Shown here: piece after piece, positions 21,745 to 29,338 of the stretch
Layout of the letters: every line of letters starts with the position of its first letter
Numbering within the stretch: position 1 is the first letter of the stretch
Source of the DNA: Pseudomonadota bacterium
GTDB lineage: Bacteria; Pseudomonadota; Alphaproteobacteria; Sphingomonadales; Sphingomonadaceae
Direction of reading: 5' to 3'
NCBI GenBank assembly: GCA_023423775.1
Contig: JAFAEZ010000190.1
Coordinates: 1 to 30,374, forward strand
DNA: 30,374 nucleotides
Translations under genes and position numbers: made by a program
Notes under the pieces: generated by a model
Told to the model about the DNA's origin: nothing
The model's database searches: none
What the model saw: only the letters and a program-made list of their open reading frames with translations

Positions 21745-22347
21745 TCAGGCCGCCATCGCCGGCACGCGCCGCGCCGACTCCGGCTCGACCGACTCCAATG
21801 CCTGCAGCGCCGCGCGCGAGGTCGCCGCTTTCTTGCGCAGGTCGAGTTCGTACGAGCGGCAGGCGGCTGCCTCGCCGCGGCCGGCGCTGTAGTGCGGCGC
21901 GATCACGCCGGTCGGCCGGAAGCCGAGCTTGGCCAGCACCCGCCCGGAGGCCGGATTGTCGAGGAAATGGCCGGCGTGGAGCTTGGGCAGACGTAGCGCG
22001 TCGCGAGCGATCCCCACGACCGCCTCCGCCGCTTCGGTCGCGTAGCCGAGGCCCCAATGTTCGCGCGAGACCCAGTAGCCGAGCTCGATCTCGCCGTCGG
22101 GTCGACGGCCGAGGCCCGCGCAGCCGACGAGGCGCGGTGCGCCGCCGGTGCGACGGAAGACAAGGAAGCTCGGTTCGTCCGGCCGGCGCTCGGTTGCAAG
22201 ATAGGACTCGGCATGGGCGAGTGTGTAGGGCCAGGGAGCGCTGGCGAGATTGCGGACGATTGCCTCGTCGGCAATCGCCTCGTGCAAGGCGCGGGCGTCC
22301 TCGGCCCAGCCGGGCCGCAACAGCAATCTCTCGGTTCTGGCGAACAT
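21745..22347 (-). CDS. GNAT-family N-acetyltransferase, RimJ/RimL-like
   Basis: A 200-residue acetyltransferase of the RimJ/RimL type. It has ERLLLRPGWAEDARAL at the start, the acetyl-CoA site in ELGYWVSREHWGLGYATEAA (V-x-x-x-x-W-G-x-G-x-A), then LHAGHFLDNPASGRVLAKLGFR near the end. The N-acetyl target (ribosomal protein, small molecule or other) cannot be read from the sequence. The ATG at 22347 follows GAGAGGAAG. A GNAT gene between rpmA and obgE is common in sphingomonads. The C-terminal 25 residues are an unmatched Ala-rich tail. Confidence 0.88.
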   Translation of the reverse strand: MFARTERLLLRPGWAEDARALHEAIADEAIVRNLASAPWPYTLAHAESYLATERRPDEPSFLVFRRTGGAPRLVGCAGLGRRPDGEIELGYWVSREHWGLGYATEAAEAVVGIARDALRLPKLHAGHFLDNPASGRVLAKLGFRPTGVIAPHYSAGRGEAAACRSYELDLRKKAATSRAALQALESVEPESARRVPAMAA

Positions 22348-22430
22348 GTCTTCTTCCTCTCTGGTCCTGCTCGCCGGCCCTTGCCCCATCAGGGTTACGG
22401 TCCGGCGACATTGCTTTCGAGGGAGACACG

Positions 22431-22462
22431 AAAAAAAGGGAGAAGGGGGCTGCCCCTCTCCC
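22431..22462 (-). terminator. Rho-independent terminator of rplU-rpmA
   Basis: On the minus strand GGGAGAGGGG (22462-22453) pairs with CCCCCTTCTCCC (22449-22438), leaving a bulge, and is followed by seven T (22437-22431). It lies about 67 bp after the rpmA stop and separates the ribosomal operon from the GNAT gene. Confidence 0.8.
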
Positions 22463-22528
22463 TCGAAACGGTTCTCTTGTGTGAACCTGGGGCCGCCCCT
22501 TGAAGGACGACCCGTTATCGATGGTCGT

Positions 22529-22801
22529 TTATTCCGCCGCTTGGGCCGTAATCATGTCTACGCACACGAATTTGCGGCCAAGCTTGCCGTCGCGGAACGC
22601 GACGCGGCCGTCGGTAAGCGCAAAGAGGGTGTGGTCCTTGCCCATGCCGACGTTGGTGCCCGGATAATATTTGGTGCCGCGCTGGCGCACGATGATGTTG
22701 CCGCCGACGACGGTCTCGCCACCGAACTTCTTCACGCCAAGACGACGGCCGGCCGAATCACGACCGTTGCGCGACGAACCGCCTGCTTTTTTATGTGCCA
22801 T
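22529..22801 (-). CDS. rpmA: 50S ribosomal protein L27
   Basis: A 90-residue ribosomal protein with the canonical N terminus MAHKKAGGSSRNGRDSAGRR, which reaches the peptidyl transferase centre, and the VRQRGTKYYPGTNVGMGKDHTLF core. No cleavable N-terminal extension is present. It is the second gene of the rplU-rpmA operon, 49 bp after rplU, with a terminator downstream. Confidence 0.98.
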   Translation of the reverse strand: MAHKKAGGSSRNGRDSAGRRLGVKKFGGETVVGGNIIVRQRGTKYYPGTNVGMGKDHTLFALTDGRVAFRDGKLGRKFVCVDMITAQAAE

Positions 22802-22850
22802 CTCGAATCTGCCTTCGTGTCTCTATCGCGCCTTTCCAGGCGATATATGT

Positions 22851-23321
22851 TTATGCGTTCTTGTCGGCAACCGGCTTCTTGGTCGCGGCCTTCTTGGTGC
22901 CGGCGGTCTTGGCCGGCGCCTGCGCGGTCGCTTCCGTGGCGGTCTCGACGGCCGGAGCGCCAGCCTCGGGAGCCGGAGCGGCGTCCTTCTTGGCGGCGGC
23001 CTTCTTCGGCTTCTCGGCCTTGGCATCGCCGATCGCGGTGATGCGCAGGATCGTGTGCTGCTGGCGGTGGCCGTTCTTGCGGCGGTAATTGTGGCGGCGG
23101 CGCTTCTTGAAGACGATGACCTTCTCGCCCTTCGCCTGCGCGATGATCTCGGCCGAGACGGTGAGGCCGTCGGTCGACTTCAGGTCGGAGCCCTCGCCCG
23201 CGAGCAGGACGTCGCCCAGCGTGATGGTTTCACCCGCTTCGCCGGCGAGCTTCTCGACGACGATCTTGTCTCCTGCGGCAACGCGATACTGCTTGCCGCC
23301 CGTGCGCACGACTGCGAACAT
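22851..23321 (-). CDS. rplU: 50S ribosomal protein L21 with long Lys/Ala-rich tail
   Basis: A 156-residue ribosomal protein. Residues 1-102 are the normal L21 fold (MFAVVRTGGKQYRVAAGD, then VIVFKKRRRHNYRRKNGHRQ and HTILRITAIG). Residues 103-156 form a low-complexity Lys/Ala/Pro tail (AEKPKKAAAKKDAAPAPEAG... ending KKPVADKNA). L21 is usually about 103 residues; such tails occur in some alphaproteobacteria. The ATG at 23321 was chosen because it gives the canonical start. It is expressed from the promoter at 23395-23423 together with rpmA. Confidence 0.97.
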   Translation of the reverse strand: MFAVVRTGGKQYRVAAGDKIVVEKLAGEAGETITLGDVLLAGEGSDLKSTDGLTVSAEIIAQAKGEKVIVFKKRRRHNYRRKNGHRQQHTILRITAIGDAKAEKPKKAAAKKDAAPAPEAGAPAVETATEATAQAPAKTAGTKKAATKKPVADKNA

Positions 23322-23394
23322 GGCTGTTTCCAATTACCTTCAAAGCTTTTTCGCAGGCTTAACGGCCGTGGCCATAGGCCCCGCGGGAAGCGGT

Positions 23395-23423
23395 CTGCTA
23401 CAAGCGAGGGCCGGCAATGTCAA
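23395..23423 (-). promoter_or_regulatory. Housekeeping promoter of rplU-rpmA
   Basis: On the minus strand a perfect -35 TTGACA (23423-23418) is followed after exactly 17 bases by TAGCAG (23400-23395). The start would be near 23388, giving a leader of about 67 nt before rplU. Confidence 0.65.
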
Positions 23424-23453
23424 CCGAACGCGGCGGCGCCGGCGGCCTTTTTT

Positions 23454-23834
23454 CTAATGGCGATGCTCGCGCCGCAGGCGATAGCGCCCGCCCGCATAAG
23501 CGTCGAAGATGCCGGCGATGGCGGGATGGTCGATCGGCTCGTCGCTGTCGTCGGCCACCAGGTTCTGCTGGCTGACGTAAGCGACGTAACTCGAATCCGC
23601 GTTTTCGGCGAGCAGGTGGTAGAAAGGCTGGTCCTTGGCCGGGCGCAGATCGACCGGAATCGCCTGATACCATTCCTCGCTATTGGCGAAGACCGGGTCG
23701 ACGTCGAAGATCACCCCGCGGAATTCGAACACCTTGTGGCGGACGACATCGCCGATCGCGAAGCGGGCATGAGCCACGGGCGGCGCCTTCATCGCGGCGT
23801 CATGGTCAGTGAAGAATGTGTCGTGCGTAGGCAT
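23454..23834 (-). CDS. hspQ: Heat shock protein HspQ (YccV family)
   Basis: A 126-residue protein with an HspQ hemimethylated-DNA-binding/YccV domain over residues 20-110: ARFAIGDVVRHKVFEFRGVIFDVDPVF, then PFYHLLAENADSSYVAYVSQQNL. In E. coli HspQ helps degrade proteins by binding the Lon protease and is heat-induced. The ATG at 23834 follows GGAG; a later ATG at 23792 lacks a ribosome binding site but would be closer to the usual family start. It ends just before the rplU promoter, on the same strand, so it may read into that operon. Confidence 0.88.
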   Translation of the reverse strand: MPTHDTFFTDHDAAMKAPPVAHARFAIGDVVRHKVFEFRGVIFDVDPVFANSEEWYQAIPVDLRPAKDQPFYHLLAENADSSYVAYVSQQNLVADDSDEPIDHPAIAGIFDAYAGGRYRLRREHRH

Positions 23835-23881
23835 CTCGGCTCCAATGTAGGCAATAACGCACGACGGGCAAGGAAGGGCGC

Positions 23882-23910
23882 TTGGCAAGCGCGAATCCAT
23901 CGGCTAGAGC
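23882..23910 (+). promoter_or_regulatory. Promoter of tRNA-Ser
   Basis: TTGGCA (23882-23887), 17 bases, then TAGAGC (23905-23910): the same TTGnCA/TAGnnn style as the rplU promoter. Transcription would begin about 45 bases before the tRNA. Confidence 0.45.
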
Positions 23911-23961
23911 GCCCCCGCTATCGACCGGCCCTGACATGAGCGGGGTGTCCCTCGTCTCCGC

Positions 23962-24051
<90 letters not shown>

Positions 24052-24139
24052 CATCTCCGCCGCCTTTGTCGCGCGGGGACTATTGCGGTCCGCCCAAAGT
24101 CGTTAGTCCGAACCGGGCAGCGGGGGGCAGCGCGTAACT

Positions 24140-25147
24140 ATGCCGGCATCGAAATCTTCCAGGGTGGCGCCGTCGGGCGAAGCCGCGCCGCGCCTCGCGG
24201 TCGGGCATTATTCGACGCGCGCGCTGGCGCCGGCCGACCGGCACGAGGCGTGGCGCCAGCGTCTCTCGCCCAGCCTCGCGCCGCTTTACGAAACGCGCCC
24301 GCTCGAAGGCTTCGACGTGGAATCGCGTGATCTCCAGATCGGCGGCGTGCGCATCGTCGACGTCGCCATCACCGCGCAACATTATGAGCGCAGCCATGCC
24401 GCTTTGCGGGCCTCCGAGGCCGATTTCCTGGCGGTGCAGTTCATGGCCGAGGGTCAGGCCCGTGGCGTCTTCGGCGACCGGGACTTCAATCATGCCGCGG
24501 GCTCGCTCCTGTTTGCGGACATGGCGCTGACGTCCCGCCACGAATCGACCGCCAGCCGCACCGCGATGCTGGCGGTGCCGCGGGCGCTCGCGCTCCGCCT
24601 CGGCATCGATCCGGCGGCTGCGCACGGCACAGTGGTGATCGGGCCCAGCGCGACCCTGCTCGGGGCCCACCTGCTCCAGCTCGTCGAAGCGGCTCCCATG
24701 CTGCCGGCGGCCCGCGCCGAGCATCTGGCGCGGAGCGTCCTCGACCTCCTCGTGGTCGCGGCCGATCCCTTGGTCGAGAATGGCGAAATGCGGGACGCGG
24801 CATCCCAGAGTGTCGCGCTTTTGCGCGCGCGCGCCGAAATCGAGGCAAGGCTGGGATCGCCCACGCTCCGGGCCGGCGACCTTGCCAGACGTCTGGGAAT
24901 GTCGCGCACCAGCCTTCATCGGCTGTTCGCGCAGGAAGGCGGCGTCCAGGCCTATATTCGCGAGCGACGGCTCCAGGCGGCGCTGCGCGCGCTCCAAAGG
25001 GCGGGTGATCTCGAGCCCATCGGCGCGGTGGCGGAGCGGCTCGGCTTCAGCGACGGGGCCCACCTGACGCGCCTGTTCCGGACACGCTTCGGCATGACGC
25101 CAAGCGATGCGCGCGCGGCCGCCGCGGCCGCCGATTCGGACAGCTGA
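24140..25147 (+). CDS. AraC-family transcriptional regulator
   Basis: A 335-residue regulator. Residues about 15-200 form an AraC-binding-like domain of the type 2 group (starting with TRALAPADRHEAWRQRL). The C-terminal region (about 232-325) is a double helix-turn-helix DNA-binding domain: LRAGDLARRLGMSRTSLHRLF, then the AVAERLGFSDGAHLTRLFR and FGMTPSDAR signature. Such proteins often respond to small organic molecules; the ligand and target are not evident. It has no close gene on either side: tRNA-Ser lies 88 bp upstream and a 265-bp stretch follows. No convincing ribosome binding site precedes the ATG. Confidence 0.9.
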   Translation: MPASKSSRVAPSGEAAPRLAVGHYSTRALAPADRHEAWRQRLSPSLAPLYETRPLEGFDVESRDLQIGGVRIVDVAITAQHYERSHAALRASEADFLAVQFMAEGQARGVFGDRDFNHAAGSLLFADMALTSRHESTASRTAMLAVPRALALRLGIDPAAAHGTVVIGPSATLLGAHLLQLVEAAPMLPAARAEHLARSVLDLLVVAADPLVENGEMRDAASQSVALLRARAEIEARLGSPTLRAGDLARRLGMSRTSLHRLFAQEGGVQAYIRERRLQAALRALQRAGDLEPIGAVAERLGFSDGAHLTRLFRTRFGMTPSDARAAAAAADSDS

Positions 25148-25412
25148 TCGGTCCGCCGCCGCAAACCGGGCAATCGCGCATCATTGCCCGCCTCCGGCCT
25201 TTGCCGGCTTGCATCCATGTTCCAAAGGCTGGAACGGACGTTTCAGGAGCAGGGCCTCTGCCTTGACGAGCGGACGACCGCGGGCAATCGCGGCCTTGCG
25301 GGAGCCGGGGGGCGCCTGCACGGGTGATGCAGTTGCGACGCACCTCCGCGAAGACTGGAAGCCGTGGGCACGGCCTCCCCGCTATTTGGGTCTCCCGACA
25401 GAAGAGCTGTCA

Positions 25413-25607
25413 GTGCAACAGGATCTCGATCGACTAGCCCGAAATGCGGCCATCGCGTTCCTGGCCGCCGGCCGCGCCATCGACCGGGGCGAGCGCGACC
25501 GCTTGCGGGCGAGGGCGCTCCGCGCGAACGACATCCTGCGGGAGATGCAGCGCCGCGAACCCGTCTGCTGCCGCTGCGCCAGCACCTCCGCCCGCTACAC
25601 CCTTTAG
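25413..25607 (+). CDS. Possible small Cys-rich protein
   Basis: A 64-residue frame from a GTG at 25413, with GAAGAG 8 bases upstream. It has strong third-position GC and a helical, charged composition (RLARNAAIAFLAAGRAIDRG...). It ends PVCCRCASTSARYTL, with a CCxC cluster that could bind metal. No family recognised. The frame is open further upstream (to 25107) but that part overlaps the AraC gene and does not look coding. From 25148 to 25412 I see no other gene or clear signal. It converges with the TonB receptor gene, whose stop lies 29 bp away. Confidence 0.45.
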   Translation: MQQDLDRLARNAAIAFLAAGRAIDRGERDRLRARALRANDILREMQRREPVCCRCASTSARYTL

Positions 25608-25635
25608 CGCGACCGATCGCGTTCGTCCTGGCGGG

Positions 25636-27645
25636 TCAGCCGCCCCAGCGCAGGCCCAGCCAGATCGTGCGGGGCGTGGCGCGCTCGACGATGCCGGCGC
25701 CGGAAATGCCGGCGGCGACGTGGGCGTCGGTGGCGTTCTCCACGCGGGCCTCGATCGTCAGGCGGCGGCCGAGCGGGGCCGAGGCGACGGCGTCGAAGGT
25801 GAGGGCGTCGGGCAGAAGCTGTTCGCCGAGGTCGTCCTCATATTGGCTGCCGACATAACGCGCGGTGAGCGCGGCACGGGCGCCGGAAAGGCCTTTCCAG
25901 GCGAAAGTGGCGGCGGCGCTGTGGCGCGGCGTCTGGGCCGGGCGGCGGCCGTCGAGCGGCAGGGCTAGGCCATCGGCCTGGACCTCCGCGTCGACGTAGG
26001 AATAGCCGCCCGAGAGCGACCACGGCCCCAAATCCAGGCCGGCGTCGAGCTCGATGCCGCGGGCGCGGATCGCCTCGAGGTTGCGGCGCTGGCTGATCGT
26101 GCCCCCGCCGCCCGGGCCGACCGTTACGTTGGCGATGCCGTCCTCGAGCCGGTTGGCGAAGACGGTGAGGCCGATGCGCGCGGTCGAGAGCGGGCGGTAA
26201 TCCACCCCCGCCTCGATACCGCGCAGCTTTTCGGGCGCGAGGGCGGCATTGGCGAGCGTCGAATCGGCGCCGACGCGGAACGGGCGGTAGAGTTCGTTCA
26301 GCGTCGGCAGCCGCCAGCCGAGATAGGCGGCGCCGCGCACGGTCAGCGCGCCGGCGGGGCGGAAGGCAAAGCCGGCGCGGCCGGTCGGCTCCCAGCCGGA
26401 GCGGTCGGGGTGGCTCGTGTCGGTGACGATCTGGCCGGTGGCGAAGACACGCTCCTCGAGCGAGCCGTTGCGGATCCACCAGCGGTCGATGCGGCCGGCG
26501 CCGGTCAGCGTCAGCGCCTCGCTTTCCCATGCCGCTTCCGCGAAGCCGCCGACCGTGCGGGTGCGGCCGCCGGCGACGCGGCCGCGCGTGCCGATCCCGT
26601 TCTGGAAGCTGAAGCGCTCGCGCGTCTCACCGACCGTCTCGCGCCAGTCGCCGCCGAGCCGCAGCTCGAACGGGCCGGTCACCGGCCGGACCTCAAAGCG
26701 CGCGCCAAGGCCGGTGGCCGGAACATTATATTGCTCGGAGACGCGGCTGGCGGTGGTCCGTGCGGAGTCCACCCCGGCGAAGCTGTTGTAGAATTGGCGG
26801 GTCTGGACATAGCCAAGCGCCGACCAGTTGCGGCCGACCAGGCGCAAGGCTGCGTCGGCGCCCTCGGTGCGAATCGCGCTGAAGGCGAGGCCGCGCTCGC
26901 GCTCGTCGTGGAACCAGAGGCCGCTCGCCTGCAGCTCGGTTTCGCCCGACAGCGGAGCCACGGCGCGCAACGCGACGCTCGCCTGCTCATAGGGGGCGGC
27001 GCGGTCGGCCGGCCCGCGCTGGTCCTCGACGATGGGGACGAAGCCGTCGCCGCGGCCATAGGCCCCAGACAGCGAGAGGAAGCCGGCCCCCAGGCGAGCG
27101 CCCACGCCGGCTTTGGCGTCGACGCTGTCGCGACTGCCGTAGAAGAGGCTTCCGTTCACCCCCTGCACGTCGGCGGGGTCGGCACTGAGCATCTCGATCG
27201 TGCCGGCAAGCGCGCCCGGGCCGTGGATGCCCGATCCGCCGCCGCGGACGACCCGCACCGCGCCGAGGCGCTGCGGATCGTAGGCCGGCCAGCTGATCCA
27301 GCCGCCGAACGGGTCGCTCTGCGGCACGCCGTCGAGGATCAGCAGCGCCCGGCTCGAGGCGTTGCCGCCGAGCGCGCGCAGGGTCGCGCCCTGGCTGGTC
27401 GGGTTGGCCGAGCGCGCGTCCGAACGGCGGAACAGCTGGAAGCCCGGCACCTCCTTCAGGATCTCGTCGATCCGGCCGGACGCCGCGCCGGTCAGGCGGT
27501 CGCGGTCGATCACGACGCTGTCGTAGACGCGCTCGCCGAGCCCGGCCTGAAGGCCGCGGCCGGTGACGACGATCGGCTCCTCCGCGTCCTGTGCAGCGGC
27601 GGCGGAGCCCATCAGGGCGAGCGGGACAAGGCCTAAACGCAACAT
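25636..27645 (-). CDS. TonB-dependent receptor
   Basis: A 669-residue outer-membrane receptor for energised uptake. It has a signal peptide (cleavage near AAAAQ, residue 19), a TonB-box-like EEPIVVTGR (22-30), the plug domain (about 40-165, with RSDARSANPTSQG and LLILDGVPQSDPFGG) and a 22-strand barrel-like remainder ending IWLGLRWGG. The length is near that of BtuB-like receptors, shorter than most sphingomonad carbohydrate receptors, but the substrate cannot be read. No riboswitch fits in the short 68-bp gap to the helicase gene upstream. It may be transcribed from that gene's promoter or have its own in the gap. Confidence 0.9.
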   Translation of the reverse strand: MLRLGLVPLALMGSAAAAQDAEEPIVVTGRGLQAGLGERVYDSVVIDRDRLTGAASGRIDEILKEVPGFQLFRRSDARSANPTSQGATLRALGGNASSRALLILDGVPQSDPFGGWISWPAYDPQRLGAVRVVRGGGSGIHGPGALAGTIEMLSADPADVQGVNGSLFYGSRDSVDAKAGVGARLGAGFLSLSGAYGRGDGFVPIVEDQRGPADRAAPYEQASVALRAVAPLSGETELQASGLWFHDERERGLAFSAIRTEGADAALRLVGRNWSALGYVQTRQFYNSFAGVDSARTTASRVSEQYNVPATGLGARFEVRPVTGPFELRLGGDWRETVGETRERFSFQNGIGTRGRVAGGRTRTVGGFAEAAWESEALTLTGAGRIDRWWIRNGSLEERVFATGQIVTDTSHPDRSGWEPTGRAGFAFRPAGALTVRGAAYLGWRLPTLNELYRPFRVGADSTLANAALAPEKLRGIEAGVDYRPLSTARIGLTVFANRLEDGIANVTVGPGGGGTISQRRNLEAIRARGIELDAGLDLGPWSLSGGYSYVDAEVQADGLALPLDGRRPAQTPRHSAAATFAWKGLSGARAALTARYVGSQYEDDLGEQLLPDALTFDAVASAPLGRRLTIEARVENATDAHVAAGISGAGIVERATPRTIWLGLRWGG

Positions 27646-27690
27646 GCCCCCGCCTTATTCGGGCGAGGGCATGGAAGCCAGACTAGAACG

Positions 27691-27704
27691 CTCCCCGAGG
27701 GGAG
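27691..27704. terminator. Short palindrome after the helicase gene, weak terminator candidate
   Basis: CTCCCC-GA-GGGGAG is a perfect 6-bp stem with a 2-base centre, 9 bp after the helicase stop on the minus strand. There is no T-run, so it may only slow transcription into the receptor gene. Confidence 0.3.
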
Positions 27705-27713
27705 AGAAGGCCG

Positions 27714-29042
27714 TTACCGGCCCGAGGCGCGGCGCCGGGCGCGATTGGTCTTGGGAGCGCCGGCCGCGCCGAAGCTCGGCTTGCGGCTCTTGGGACGCTT
27801 GACCCGGTTGCGGTCCTCGCTGCTGCGCTCGTGGCGCTGGCCGCCCGTCGGCGCGGGCGCCGCAACGCGGGTCGCCTTGATCCGATTGGCCTCGGCGATG
27901 AAATTCTCGGGCAGCGGCACCACCTCGATCTTCTGCTTGGTCAGCCGCTCGATGCCCTTGAGATAGGCCTTCTCGTCATCCGCGCAGTAGGCGATCGCCA
28001 CGCCCGCGGCGCCGGCGCGCGCGGTGCGGCCGATGCGGTGGACATATTGCTCGGCCACGTTGGGCAGCTCGAAGTTGATGACATGGCTGACGCCGGAAAC
28101 GTCGATGCCACGGGCGGCGATGTCGGTCGCGACCAGGATCTTGACTTTGCCCGCCTTGAACTCGCCGAGCGCGCGCTCGCGCTGCGGCTGGCTCTTGTTG
28201 CCGTGGATCGCGTTCGAAGCGATGCCGTTGCCGGCGAGCAGCTTCACGACGCGGTCGGCGCCATGCTTGGTGCGGGTGAAGATGAGGACGCGGTCCATGT
28301 TGCCACGCTCGCCGAAGCCGGCGCGCAGCATCATGGTGAGGAGCGCCTGCTTCTCGGCCTGCTGGACGTAGGTCACATATTGGTCGACGCGTTCGGCGGT
28401 GGTCGCGGCCGGGGCCACCGATACCTGGACCGGATCGGTCAGGAACTTGTCGGCCAGCTCCTTGATCGCTTTCGGCATGGTCGCCGAGAAGAATAGCGAC
28501 TGGCGCTTGCCCGGCAGCATCTTCACGATCGCCTTGAGCGCGTGGATGAAGCCGAGGTCGAGCATCTGGTCGGCCTCGTCGAGCACGAGGATCTCGACAT
28601 TCTTCAGCGTCAGGAAGCCCTGTTCGATGAGGTCGATCAGGCGACCCGGCGTGGCGACGAGCACGTCGACGCCGCGCGAGACATCCTGCCGGTTCTTGTT
28701 GATCGAGGTGCCGCCGAACACGGTGGCGACGCTCATGTGGGAAAAGCGGCTATAGGCCTTGGCGCTGTCGGCGATCTGGCTAGCCAGCTCGCGGGTCGGC
28801 GCCAGCACCAGCATGCGGCACGTGCGCGGCTGCGGGCGCTTGTCGGACGCGGTCAGGCGGTCGATCGACGGCAGCATGAACGCTGCGGTCTTGCCGGTGC
28901 CGGTCTGGGCGATGCCGAGCAGGTCGCGGCCCTGGAGGAGCTGCGGGATGGCCTGCTCCTGGATCGGCGACGGGGTCGTATATTCCTTGAGCGCGAGCGC
29001 CTGGAGGACGGGCTGCGAGAGCCCGAGTTGTTCGAATGACAT
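27714..29042 (-). CDS. DEAD-box RNA helicase, RhlE-like
   Basis: A 442-residue ATP-dependent RNA helicase of the RhlE/DeaD type, likely acting on ribosome assembly or mRNA structure, especially in the cold. Motifs: Q motif (SPIQEQAIP, 25-33), I AQTGTGKT (45-52), Ia PTRELA, TPGR (131-134), II DEAD (155-158), III SAT (186-188), then domain 2 with IFTRTKHGA, DIAARGID and VI HRIGRTARAG. After residue ~375 a basic tail (RNRVKRPKSRKPSFG...) provides extra RNA contacts. The ATG at 29042 matches the family start (MSFEQLGL). No Shine-Dalgarno is evident and a long hairpin-rich leader precedes it, suggesting control at the RNA level. Confidence 0.94.
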   Translation of the reverse strand: MSFEQLGLSQPVLQALALKEYTTPSPIQEQAIPQLLQGRDLLGIAQTGTGKTAAFMLPSIDRLTASDKRPQPRTCRMLVLAPTRELASQIADSAKAYSRFSHMSVATVFGGTSINKNRQDVSRGVDVLVATPGRLIDLIEQGFLTLKNVEILVLDEADQMLDLGFIHALKAIVKMLPGKRQSLFFSATMPKAIKELADKFLTDPVQVSVAPAATTAERVDQYVTYVQQAEKQALLTMMLRAGFGERGNMDRVLIFTRTKHGADRVVKLLAGNGIASNAIHGNKSQPQRERALGEFKAGKVKILVATDIAARGIDVSGVSHVINFELPNVAEQYVHRIGRTARAGAAGVAIAYCADDEKAYLKGIERLTKQKIEVVPLPENFIAEANRIKATRVAAPAPTGGQRHERSSEDRNRVKRPKSRKPSFGAAGAPKTNRARRRASGR

Positions 29043-29282
29043 GGGTATTTGACTCACAAATGTGCGGCGTCTGCGCACATCGAGGGTTCGCGCAGAACAC
29101 AGCGGGTTCTGACGACCCGCGTGAAAAGGGAAGCCTGGTAAATGCGAAGGAGGCCGGTCCAAATGCGGACGATCACGCTGCCTCTGCTACTTCGCGTGTG
29201 ACCCAATTGGAGAGTGTTCGTCCAAAAGTCAAGGAGGAGGCGCTTCGGCCGCCGCACAACCGGCTTGTCGACCGGGGGGCGA
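29043..29282 (-). promoter_or_regulatory. Long structured 5' leader of the helicase gene
   Basis: About 240 bases without a gene precede the helicase start. Two clear hairpins are ATGTGCG/CGCACAT (29060-29066 with 29074-29080) and GCGGGT/ACCCGC (29102-29107 with 29115-29120). A CATAAT -10-like box with a weak GTTAAA upstream lies at about 29289-29317 on the minus strand, in the most AT-rich stretch of the region. This is the general layout of cold-shock-type leaders of RNA helicase genes. The plus-strand gene at 29339 must also have its promoter here. Confidence 0.4.
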
Positions 29283-29338
29283 AAGCAATTATGCTGTTAG
29301 TTTACGCGAATTTAACATCGGAGCCCTAGCCGGTAACG

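Noticed and set aside
25047..25343. Minus-strand frame with a CPVCGGG motif
   Set aside because: Overlaps the AraC gene, Arg/Pro-rich beyond the short motif, no ribosome binding site; treated as a shadow.
29036..29329. 97-codon plus-strand frame in the helicase leader
   Set aside because: No ribosome binding site, composition unlike coding sequence, and it covers the hairpins of the presumed leader.
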